From Diplocarpon mali (taxonomy: Eukaryota; Ascomycota; Leotiomycetes; Helotiales; Drepanopezizaceae): a stretch of DNA of 64,000 bases. Numbering within the stretch: position 1 is the stretch's first letter; each line of letters starts with the position of its first letter. The notes under the pieces were generated by a model. It saw only the letters and a list, made by a program, of their open reading frames with translations. It was not told the origin of the DNA and did not search any database. The position numbers and the translations under genes are program-made. Positions 36,851 through 47,163 of this stretch are shown in pieces. The stretch is from contig JAENRP010000062.1 of assembly GCA_024741835.1 (NCBI GenBank), positions 124,507 to 188,506 of the forward strand, given 5' to 3'.

Positions 36851-37816
36851 CGGAATGCTGTCAGCAGCCGGGGCGGGATGGGACATGCGAGACTTTCCGA
36901 TAGCATGGGGTTTTGCACGCTTCTCACCCGGTCACGGTGGAGCGGATCGATGCGAGGCAGGTGCGAGGGGGTTTCTCCGCGCGCACGCCCTGGACCTGGC
37001 CGGATCAGGACAACGGGCTCGGAGCTTGTTTAGTTGGGGTTGGGGGAGACTGTCGGTAAGGGTAAGGTAGGTGAGGTTGAAGTACGAGGGCGTTGGCACG
37101 TGCCAATCTATCCCTCGCGGCCATACTACGCTCAGCCTCGAACTTGATGTCAGATATTCCCACGGGAAAGAGGAAAAGTCACATGGGCAATTGTTCCGGG
37201 AGAAAATACGGCGACTCGATGCTGTGCTGCCTCACGTGTTATGTCAGCCCAGCCCCTATTCCCATACTTTCCTCGCTCCGAAACCTTGAATCCATACCAC
37301 ACCGGGAGATGCTCCCAGCAACTGGTCCGCATTCGGTCAGAAATACCACATCCTAAACCGTGCGACAAGGTAAGTCCCGGTCTGAAATCCACACCACACC
37401 TTGAGAAGGCTCACAGAAACACCGTATCGTACATCATGCGACCAGGCGAGTCCAGGCCTAGATCTAGATGGATGAAAGAAACCCGCCTCCCCTCGTCGGC
37501 TATTTCGCTCTTCTCCCTCGAATGAGAGACGGATGTTGCCGCGCCGCGCTAACCCTCGTGCGGACAAGCGAAGAGCAAGCCTCTCCACCGAGGCGAAGAG
37601 GGAGCCTCCGAGCCTCCACAAGCTCGGAGATCAAGCCTTCCCGACCCCCCCCCAGCGAGGCGGAATCGGGACGGCTACCGAATCAACACAGAGCCATCGG
37701 CTCCAAAGAGGCGATTCTCCGCATCGTGGCGACGGGATTCCGGGCTCTACCTGCAGAGCGGATCGCGCAGGCTCGCGGGGGAAATCCTTCCTCGGCAAGA
37801 TTCGTATAGGACCAGG

Positions 37817-37906
37817 CATGGTCTCGAAGTAGTTGGATGCTAGTCGGATAAGGTTCCTATACATGGTCTCGAAGTACTTGGATGCTAAGTTGGATAAGGT
37901 TCCTAT
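37817..37906. repeat. 45-bp tandem duplication
   Basis: Two adjacent copies begin catggtctcgaagta and end ggataaggttcctata. They differ by a few substitutions and one base in length. Confidence 0.85.
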
Positions 37907-38020
37907 ACATAGATACCTACCTCTCCATCTACATGCCCGTCATTATGTATCCCCGGCAGCGGGCTGCCGCTATTGCTTCGCTTCCTTGCAAAGTTTTGGT
38001 CGGCGAGGCTTCTTGCCCCT

Positions 38021-38060
38021 TTCAATAGACGCCGTTCAATAGACGCCTTTCAATAGATAG
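38021..38060. repeat. 14-bp short tandem repeat
   Basis: Three units of ttcaatagacgcc(g/t) lie at 38021, 38035 and 38049; the third is truncated after ttcaataga. Confidence 0.75.
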
Positions 38061-38648
38061 GTCGGTTCTCTCGACCGCGTCTATCAGTTCTTCCTCTCTT
38101 TCGTGTGTGAAGTTGTGTCGGTCTTGCAGAGGAGCCACCTGGCCGCGCCCCATCCCGTCGGATTGTTTACTTGGGCACAGAGAGGTTAGTATCCACAGTC
38201 CTGGCTTCCTTCAATCTACATCCCTCAAGTCGCATTTGCGTTCCGGTAATACAACGGTATGGAGGATCTCATCTGCGCTCGTCTCATCTAGATCCCGCAT
38301 TGGAGGATCGCGCATACTTTCGACTTGAAACTCCCCCCTTCCCCTTCCCCTCCGCCCCCGTCCTCCCCCAACCATCTAGGACACATGACTAGACGAAGAC
38401 ATATCTCTGTACATGTCCCCCTCTGGCTGACCCTCCACACAGCTTCCGCCGAGAGGACGATGCTGCATCGTGCCCCGCGCAGTCTCGCCGGCCGGTGACT
38501 CCAGGGCTCGCAGCCATCGCGGTCGCAAGTCACCATTCACCGGGCTCCCGCGGACACCCGGCGACCAGCTCCGGGCCTCGAGGCTCGTTCAACTCATCCA
38601 ACTCGGTACCTCAATTCAATCATCCCCCCACGGACCGTCTCCCCCGTC

Positions 38649-40606
38649 ATGTGCGACTCGGCCGTTGCGTTGCCGGCCGTCTCGCCGAACGAGTCGGGAT
38701 CTACCAAGGCCCCCGGGTCGCTGCTGTCCTGGGTGTCCTCGAACAGGAGCAAGCAGGACAGGGGCGAGCAGGTCATCCTCGAGAGCGAAGGCCATGGTGG
38801 GCGCAGGCGTCGGCCGCTGTTGTTCGGGCGGTACGCCGCCATCGCCATCGTCGTCGTGCTGTCCATCCCGGCTCTGGTGTGCGGCCTGTACTTTGGCCTC
38901 GCACGTGCACGCAGAGTGTCACGTGCCACGTCGACCGTCGATCTCGGCTACTCCAAGTACCAGGGCAGCCAGGCCGACGATGGGGTCAGTCAGTGGCTCG
39001 GCGTTCGCTATGCGCAGGCTCCTGTCGACGACCTCCGCTTCCGAGCTCCTCGGGATCCCGTGATCGATGGCACGGTGTGGCCAGCCGATAAGGTATGCCC
39101 CTCCCGATGCCTGCACAGATGTACACATCTCTACACATATACGCATGTATGCCCTCACGTCATCACAATCATCGTCAACGCTCATCTGCATACGTATATG
39201 TACGGATGTCACGTGGCGCGCCATCTTGCTGACTCCCTCGACAGCGGAAACCCGTCTGTCACTTCTCGCCCTCGTCCAGTCTTGACACCTCTCACTCCGA
39301 AGACTGCCTCTTCCTGAACGTCTTCGCGCCCACGGATACCAGGGGCACGCTGCACCCCGTCTTCGTCTTCATCCAAGGGGGCGGCTTCAACGAACTCGTC
39401 GAGCCGGATTTGGATGGCAACAAGCTCATCAACGCGGCCGACCATGATCTGGTGATCGTGACTTTCAACTACCGCGTGGGTCTGTACGGCTTCCTCGCCA
39501 GCAGAGAGGTCGAGGCCGACGGGGACCTGAACACCGGCCTGCTGGATCAGCGAAAGGTCCTCCAGTGGGTCCAGAAGTATATCCACCTGTTTGGCGGGGA
39601 TCCCAAGCACGTCACGATTGGAGGTGGTTCGGCCGGGGCGGCGTCGGTGGGCCTGCACCTCTCGGCATACGGCGGGCGGAACGACAACCTCTTCCACGCC
39701 GCTGCCGCCGAGTCCCAGTCGTTCGGGCAACAGCTCACCGTCGCCGAGTCGCAGTACCAGTACGATGCTCTCCTCCAGCGAGTCGGCTGCCACAACACCA
39801 CCGACTCGCTCGGCTGTCTCCGCAGAACCAACATCCAGGTGCTCGCCAGCAACAACCCCGATGTTCCCTTTCCCCACGGGCCCGGCTACAACCCGGTCTT
39901 CATGTGGAGCCCGGTCATCGACGGCAACTTCACGACAGACTACACCTACAGCCTCTTCGCCGGCGGCAAGTACGTCAAGGTCCCCTCCATCTTCGGCGAC
40001 GCCACCAACGAAGGCACCGTCTTCACCCCGCCGCGTCTCAACACCATGGCCGACGTCATCACATTCCTCTCGGACAACTTCCCCAAGCTGACCGCCGCCC
40101 ACCACCGCGAGCTCGAGATCCTCTACCCGGTGGCAGAGCAATACCCAGGCCGAGGCGCCTACTGGAAGACCGGCGCGAACGCCTACGGCGAGATGCGCTA
40201 CGTCTGCCCCGGCATCTTCCTCAGCGCCTCGGTCGCCTCGACCACCACGCCCTCGTGGAACTACCGCTGGGACGTGCTCTCCTCGGACAACGCCAAGTCG
40301 GGCATCGGCGTGCCGCACGACGCCGCGGGGGCCAGTATCTGGGGCTACTCCGGCCCCCCGGACAACGTTCTGACGCCGCTCATGCAGGCCTACTGGACGT
40401 CCTTCATCCGCACGTACAGCCCCAACACGCACAAGCTGGACAGCGCCCCGACGTGGGAGATGTTTGGGAGCGGGGTGGTGGATGAGAATGGGATGAGGCT
40501 GCATATCCCGAACCAGCCCGAGATGGTGTCGATGGGACGCCCGCCGCCGGACCAGATCACTCGGTGTAGGTATCTGAATAGTATCGGGCCGAGCATTGCG
40601 CAGTAG
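38649..40606 (+). CDS. Membrane-anchored type-B carboxylesterase/lipase
   Basis: An alpha/beta-hydrolase of the cholinesterase-like (type B) family, with ester substrates unknown. I read two exons, 38649-39092 and 39245-40606, separated by a 152-nt intron, giving 601 aa. Residues 1-60 are polar. A single membrane helix lies at about 62-86 after an RRRR stretch, suggesting type II membrane topology rather than a cleaved signal peptide. The catalytic domain begins with GVRYAQAPVDDLRF. EDCLFLNVFAP is the conserved type-B signature 2. The oxyanion segment is QGGGF. The nucleophile is Ser277 in GGGSAG, where most family members have GESAG. A histidine in GVPHDAAGASIWG is the likely third triad residue, and the acidic member probably lies in the DATNEGTVF region. 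Both exons are intact. The intron carries a CACAT-rich stretch. Family call is firm; subcellular location is inference. Confidence 0.9.
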
Positions 40607-42140
40607 CCGGCGGGGGGAGCCGGGGGGGGGGTAGGCGTGGAGGAGAACGGTCTTGGGAGTTGGAGTTGAGTCTGAACTGAAGTTGGGCCTGGAGCCGGAG
40701 TCTCCGCTGGGGCATTTGACCGGGGGGGCCTCTTCTGCATAGCGGGGTTTGCATTTGCGCATTGCATTGCATTCCCTTGGGTATAGCATGGGCATTGTGG
40801 CCGTCGTCCGGTGCATGCTACCTGCTGCTTCAATTCTGTAAAAGGAGCTGATTACATGAAGCAATGATCAGATCAGACGTAGATGGCTGTAAATATCTGT
40901 AAGCACGGATAGTATATAATGGATGTATGTACGCGGATAGTAATAATACATTATTACCTCTTGCCTAGATCAGAACTATTATATTTTTGCGAAAATAACA
41001 TTTATGTACATGCTACCCTTCCTAGGGCCTCTTGGCGCGTATTACTACTGGAGAAATTCGACATTCCGTCTCCACTGAATCTCTAAAGAGACGAAGAACG
41101 AAGACGAAGAAAAGTACCCCATTATCACTCGAACAAAAACTCAACCACGCCTGATTAAAGCCAAGGAAACCCCGGCCAAACCAACCTCCAGCGACAGTAT
41201 CGAGGATTACGAATGTGTTATTCCGCATGCGAAAAGGGGCCTGGGAGCTCTAGGCGTGCATATCTGACGCGGCAGGAGGGTCTCGGGTTAGTGACGTTGT
41301 TGTTGTTGTTGTCGATTGTTTCTGCCGTCCCTGGAGGTGTGACTCTCGATATATACGGGAGTCCTGGAGTCCTACGACGTCCGCGACAAGGCTGGGCGCT
41401 TGGCTTGGGCGTGAGAGGAGAACCGAGGGGTGGAGGGAGAGGCGTTGAAAGATTTGGGGACGTCGTTTGTGTGTGATTGCTAGAGGGCGGTGATGGCGGG
41501 GCAGGGATAGGGTGGAGATCTAGAGTAGTGCTGTGCTGTGCTGGGGCTACTTTCGGCTCTGGTGGAGGATGTAGTCAAGAGGCTCTTCCGTTTGGCTTGC
41601 GGAGCTCCAGCTTGGGATCGTCTCCCGAGAGAGCCAGTTGGGCCCAGGAATTGCGTACGTCTTGAGCCAGCGAGGCCGAATACTGAGGTGCCAAAGATGG
41701 TGGCAGTGGTAGGGTCGAGGAGGGATGGAGAGTCCATCACGTGACGTTTTGGAATGGGGAGCGCACCTAGTCCTCCCCCTAGAGACTTGGGTGACGGTAC
41801 AGACGATATCAGCACGATGTTTTTTGCAGCAAGGACGGGAATTTATCAACCGCGAAGCTAGCTGCTTTGAGCTTCGCCTGGCGATTATATCGACGGATCT
41901 CTGCGCATGCTGAAAAGAGCGTCCAGAATCATCCATGCGGGAACAGCCAGCGGTCGTGTCATCTCTCGCATCTGCGTCTCGAGAACAACTCCTTGAACCC
42001 GAAGCAGAGATCCATGCTCCGTCCCGAGTCCTTCTCGCAACACCATGCTCCAGTAAACACGCCGTATACCAACCAGATCCAGTCAGTCCATGACTCCGTG
42101 TACCATCACCTGGACCCCATTTCTGGTCCTCCCCTCAGAT
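40607..42140. other. Intergenic with one weak small open frame
   Basis: A minus-strand frame at 41480-41815 contains an ATG (about 41740) followed by SPSLLDPTTATIFG and LAGSRRTQF, which looks protein-like; it could be the first exon of a small gene, but I cannot extend it or name it. The rest of the stretch shows nothing. Confidence 0.35.
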
Positions 42141-42751
42141 TCAGTGCCCATCTTTCCAAATCTCCTTCCTGTAGCCCTCAGTCAACCTGGGATCCTCGCC
42201 ATACTGCGCCTGCCATCCCACAAACCCCCTATCAAGCACGTAAACCTTCTGCTCCCTGTTCTCCTCCACATCCTCCCATTCTGAATTACTCTCTCCCTTG
42301 CCCTCTGCCTCCTGATTCTTCTTCAGCACCTGTCCAACTCCGCTTCCTCTCTCCACGTTCGCACTCAGGCCCAGTAACCGGTCGCGTTCGCGGATATATC
42401 GCAGGGCGGCAGATGGTCCGCGCTGCTGAGAGAGTGCGCAGTGAAATACAACAGTCTCCTTGTCTCTGAGCTTGCGAACTAATTCTGGGATTTTGTGATC
42501 AAGCGTGTTGGAGGGTGCGTGGATGGAGTGTTTGATATGGCCTCCAATATGGTCTGCCATTCGTTAGCAGCTGGCTTGATTGAGATCTGAGACACAGGTA
42601 TACCGTCATCGCGTACGTCCACGATGGCAATGTTGGATGGAGGGGTAGCTACGTCAACATTGGAGGTGGCGGTTGAGAGAATGATCTTGGAGAGGTCCGT
42701 TGAAGAGAGGCGGGGCAGGTTAGCCACGGAGTGCATTGACATCTTGCGCAT
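42141..42751 (-). CDS. Rhodanese-fold (Cdc25-like) phosphatase, YCH1/Ibp1 family
   Basis: The protein resembles small single-domain rhodanese/Cdc25-like phosphatases such as yeast Ych1 and fission-yeast Ibp1. I read two exons: 42604-42751 and 42141-42553, with a 50-nt intron, giving 186 aa. The strand IAIVDVRD leads into DDDHIGGHI, restored across the intron. The catalytic loop is HCALSQQRGP, a Cys-x5-Arg with Cys at about 88 and Arg at about 94, as expected for a phosphatase-like rhodanese. An acidic insert (GESNSEWEDVEEN) near 130-145 is longer than in small homologues. The C terminus has VYVLDRGFVGWQ, typical of the fold. The start could be either the ATG at 42751 or the one at 42742. Confidence 0.85.
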
Positions 42752-43529
42752 CTACTGCCGCATTAACGTACTGGGACTGGGTGGAAAAGATTCATCTGGA
42801 TCTTGTAATGCGGGGTCACCTACCTACCTATTATATTTGTTGACTTCCAGAGCTTGGGCCTCGAGACTTGGCGCGGGTGGTTGTGTTGACGACATCTCTT
42901 GTCCTTTCGACTTGGCAACACCAGATATTCTGCCATCAATGCCAGAATCCGGATACGACAAACATAAAACCATGCATGGCTATGATCTGCGGTTGCATCC
43001 CGAAATGCTTTCATGTGAAGATGACCGGGCCCGCATCTCTGTACCCTCACCAGCCCATCTACGGCAGTTTCAGTACAGCAGCGTCTTCACCTTCGAGCAA
43101 GTCTACTCCGACGCTGATGCTACAGGTTAAAAAGGACTTGTAGGGGTATAGGGACGTGGATATTATGCTTTCCATCAAGATCCACATTCTCTGCTAGCAT
43201 AAAAGAAGTTCAAGAGAATGCTTCAGATCATCTCGTGTGGCGCTTGAGGAAGGGTCTAAATCCAGACGCGGATTGCCTGCCAGTCACGCAAGTTATGGAT
43301 GAAGCATCGGTAACAGGATGTTTGTCCATTTGATGCTTATGCTTCGCCATTGACTCCTCTTCCATGCCAAACCACGATGTGCCAATAGTATAATACAAAA
43401 CCGCTGACCCATACAAATACAAAATGCAACCTGGTCATTCCATGCTTCAACATTGCCATTCAAAGTCTCCATAATTGAACAGGAAATCAGACTCAGAGCA
43501 ATCATGGCTCCACTCGACTACCCATTCCC
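42752..43529. other. Intergenic between the phosphatase and the charged hypothetical gene
   Basis: No secure gene. A plus-strand frame (42942-43130) has a fragment ending VFTFEQVYSDADA that faintly resembles the start of a kinesin motor domain; it runs into a stop and I do not call it. Confidence 0.45.
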
Positions 43530-44561
43530 TCACTGTCGATAAAGATCCTCGCGAAGACCATCTTCCGACGCGGTATCCTCAGCCAGCGCAAACACCGCGG
43601 TCTGCGCTACAACCAGTCTCCATGGATTATCCTCCACGACCTCAACCTTCCTCTGGGCTTTATTGTCGGAGATGTAGATAAGCTCGTCCACGTTGCTCCT
43701 GCCGGTAGTGGCTCGCTCGACATGGTAGTCCACCGTCTCGTTGCGTCTCGCCTCGGCTCTGGCTTCAATGGAACGGTACTCGGCTGCGAGCTTCTCTCTC
43801 TCTTCCGCTCTTCTTTCTCTCCCAGCCATGTGATGTGGTCGGCTGTTCGTTCTCATGGTACTATCCGGTACCATCCTGCGAGGTCGGGCAATTCTTCCTT
43901 CGTCTGCTCTCCTTCCTCGCTCTTTAGCGTAACGATTGTAATTCTCGTCCGCTAGACTTCTCCCGGCCCCTTCGGATGCAGGGCCGTCTTCCTGCTTTAT
44001 ATTCTGGACGCGTGATAAAGCTTCCTCGCAGTCCAGTTGTTGCCCGGCTACATTTCCTCCTCTGGATGTTGCACCATTGGCATACCCAGCTTCGCTTTGG
44101 TCCTGGGCGAGTGGCTTGCTGCTGGATTTCTGCTTTCTTCTGCAGAGGGTGAGGAATCCCTTAAATAGCGAGAGCTTGGTGCCCTCCTCCGTTCCCTCCT
44201 TCTCTTTGGCATTCTCCTTTGGGCTCTTGTCCTTCGAGGTTTCCTCTTTCAAGCTTCCCACCCCTGTCGATTCTCCGTCCCCCTCCTTCTCCCTCTCCAC
44301 CCTTCCCATGGATTCCTCCGTGGTTGCATCCCTCTCCGCCACGTCGTACGGGCCGTGCGAGGGTAGAGGACACCCTGTCGGGATGCCTTGCGTAGAAAGC
44401 CCCTGCTCATACTGTAGCCAGTAGTTTATGTCTACCGTGGCGTGTGGCTGGAAGTTCGTGCTTGACAGCGTGCTGGGTCTGGTGAACTTTGCGATCTTGA
44501 CAGGTCTGGTCCTCTTCACGGCATTGGACCGGCGCAGGCTGAATCTATTGCCGAGAGACAT
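43530..44561 (-). CDS. Charged hypothetical protein
   Basis: A single-exon frame of 343 aa with a good start (atcctgATGtct-like context on the coding strand is not strong). No domain is recognised. The N terminus is basic (RRSNAVKRTRPVKIAKF) with DINYWLQYEQG. The centre is very rich in Glu, Lys, Ser and Gly and probably disordered. Residues 215-300 are Arg/Glu-rich with helix potential (AGRERRAEEREKLAAEYRS). A more ordered C terminus carries VDELIYISDN and NPWRLVVAQTAVFALAEDT. The frame has no internal frameshift and fits the gap between neighbours, which supports a gene, but no function can be inferred. Confidence 0.65.
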   Translation of the reverse strand: MSLGNRFSLRRSNAVKRTRPVKIAKFTRPSTLSSTNFQPHATVDINYWLQYEQGLSTQGIPTGCPLPSHGPYDVAERDATTEESMGRVEREKEGDGESTGVGSLKEETSKDKSPKENAKEKEGTEEGTKLSLFKGFLTLCRRKQKSSSKPLAQDQSEAGYANGATSRGGNVAGQQLDCEEALSRVQNIKQEDGPASEGAGRSLADENYNRYAKERGRRADEGRIARPRRMVPDSTMRTNSRPHHMAGRERRAEEREKLAAEYRSIEARAEARRNETVDYHVERATTGRSNVDELIYISDNKAQRKVEVVEDNPWRLVVAQTAVFALAEDTASEDGLREDLYRQ

Positions 44562-47163
44562 CCTGGGTGAGTGAATCTCCGTCTTCCTTGATGCTGGAAC
44601 TTGTTACAAGGTCTGGGTGCGAGCTTTGAGGTTGCTGTGTTATGAATGATGTGTTATGAATGATATGTTTTATATTGTTGAGTGATATTGTGCTGCTTGA
44701 CTTATTGTGTGGTGTTGATTATCCGGTCTTGGGGTGTGGGATGGAGTTTTGGAGAAGGGAAATGCAGCTTTTTATAGTAGAATGTTCAGCATAGTCGCAA
44801 CGTCATTCTATTGCCAGCTCGTTTTCCAATACGTGCTATTGTGGATAGCTTTAGTCTATCCACTCTGACGAAAGGCAGTAGCAGCCTCAGATAGGTAAGG
44901 TGTGAGGGCTGGCTAAACTGGATAAGGACCGGAGCTGTTACATCGTGGATATGACTGGGATATCGAGGAGATTAGGGCTGTTGAGGATACAGATATGTTG
45001 TATCTAGGCGTTGGGGGTTCTAGTACACAGGTTCTGCTAAACGAGAGGACGATACGTCAGCTATGGTCCTCTGCGCTTGATATGACGACTTACAAATGCA
45101 AAGGGAGTAACGCCCCATGGGCCTTTTCCTATCCACTTTCCATCTGTAGACCTTACATTCTACCATAGTAAGTCATCCTGTCATAGAACAGCGACAGGGA
45201 GAGAAAATGCCGATTCTTGGCAACCGCGCCTATCTTGTTCCAAGAATTATATATATCCAGCTGTACGAAGCTTGGCCAGTCCAACGCAAGCTACGACCAC
45301 AATACCTTTGTTTTTGTTGGCGTACTAGAGACCTAGACCTCAGCTCTAGTCCCGTAGGGCGGAACCCTCGCTTCTGTCCCCCTAACTGTTAAATAAGCGA
45401 GTCGGTCACGAGACCTTGTGCCGTGACTTACAGCATGGACACTTGGTCCACTTCGAACATAGCAGCGCCGTGACCGTGAGATGTGAGCCGTGAGCTGCGA
45501 GCGGTGACACAACTTACTACAGAACTTAGGAATTTACTGTTGTTCAATTGCAATTATATCGCTGATGTTTGATTATGCATCCATATACTGGGCGTGGATC
45601 AAAAGAACTATAAGCTGTTGTCAAAGCAAAAAATGCTGGAATATCCCACGTTTCCTCTGGTCATAGCAGCGCTAGCTTCATAGCGATCATGTGATGCACT
45701 CAGCATCCTTCTCTCGATTTTCTTGTGAAGCGTGTTTCTTTCGTCTTATGAAACAACTATCGGTATGATAGCATAGCCCAGTGGGACGTGTCAACAGATC
45801 GTGAGTATTCCGGGCGATATTCGAGAGCCAGGGGGAAAATGGCACCAGAACATTGAGCGGACTCTAATATCATTATAGAACTGCAGTCGAGAGAGAGAAA
45901 ATGGCAGTATCCTTTGCGAAACGTGAGGATTTAGGAACGACTGAATACTAGGTAGGTCGTTGCATCTCTCGTGCGTAGAACTCGATCATGAGATTGTTAA
46001 ATTGTCACACTCACGGTGAGACGAAATTATAACAGGGAGCCCCAGTTTGATAGAAAGCGGGATACGGGATATCAGGAGAGCCTCTAGATATTAAGTGGTC
46101 GGAAAAGTCAGATAGGGGTTTGAAAATAGGAACAGCTCAGAAAAATCTGTAGGATTCCAAAATCTTCTTGAAGTTGATAAGAGGAAGTTTTCTAAGAACA
46201 CTCGAGAGCTAGAGGAAAAGGTGCAATGGGAGAATATTGAAGACTCTCGCCCGGCAGGAACTGAGGATATTAGACATTTAAGAGGCCATGCATGTACGGC
46301 AAATCATGATCGTGTGATTGGAGTTAATTGTGACGAGTTTGGGATACTTTAATTCTTAGTAGAAGACAGCGAGGCCGACTCTATTAATACTTGGAGCCCT
46401 CCTTTCTGCGAGCAACGGGTTGTCGCAATCCTGCTGACAGAAAGCAAACAAGCAAACAAACAAGCAAGCAAACAAACGATGAAGGTAGTGAGGGGGTTAA
46501 TCTGGTAAGAGCCCGAAGCTCACACTGTTTGAGGGAAAGGAAACACCGAGATGTAAAGCAGGTAGTGATTTGAGTTGAAACGGCCATCACCACCGTCTTT
46601 TCGTTTTTCCTTATCGTCTTTTTCCAGGAAAACATTCAAATTGCTGTTACTCGTCGTATGCACTAAGATTTTGGAAAAATTTACCGACTTGTCCCAGTTG
46701 GCAAAAATAAAATGAAAATTTGCAACCGACGAGTGCATTGGACCCAGAAACACCTTCGTAAATTAAAAAGTTGAAAAACATGATAGAAAAATACTTGGGA
46801 TCTTCTCAATCATCTTGACACAGTACGCCTTCGCAAATGTCAAGTTGAGGTCGAGGTAGAGTTGCAGCAAAAGCCACCTACCCTCTACGCGCTAATCCCC
46901 ACTTGGCGACTTGACGCTAAATTTCGAGCTGCCAAAGACCACGATTCTCGAAGCTGATATCAACGTTACTCCACCAGTTCCGCCGTCCCCCTGCATTCAC
47001 GAACACCCTCATTTCTTGAGTCGCTTTCCCGACCTCAAATATACCGCCCGACTGATCACAACGCGATAATCCTGCAGAGCGGCCTCTGCGCGCCCGAAAA
47101 GCCACATTTCCTCCGCCCTTTCCCTCCCAGCACTCACAACTGGCATAGCAGCCACACGCAACT
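44562..47163. other. Long intergenic stretch upstream of the COPI gene
   Basis: About 2.6 kb with no supportable gene. It contains an AACAAGCA-type short repeat at about 46440-46476. A few frames of about 60-80 codons have no recognisable content. The last 300 bp probably form the COPI beta-prime promoter. Confidence 0.55.
46440..46476. repeat. CAAG/CAAA tetranucleotide microsatellite
   Basis: About nine tetranucleotide units alternate between caag and caaa in irregular order. Confidence 0.7.

Larger units (their letters stand above)
35653..38648. other. 3-kb intergenic region with tandem repeats
   Basis: No gene supported; open frames cover repeats or GC-rich sequence. It contains the 82-bp tandem array (36415-36850), a 45-bp tandem duplication (37817-37906), short 14-bp repeats (38021-38060) and CT-rich stretches before the carboxylesterase gene. 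Confidence 0.55.

Noticed and set aside
39209..40864. A 551-codon minus-strand frame
   Set aside because: It is the antisense shadow of the carboxylesterase exon, caused by the high GC third positions.
42942..43130. Kinesin-like fragment ending VFTFEQVYSDADA
   Set aside because: Only a few residues resemble the start of a motor domain, there is no P-loop, and the frame stops at once.
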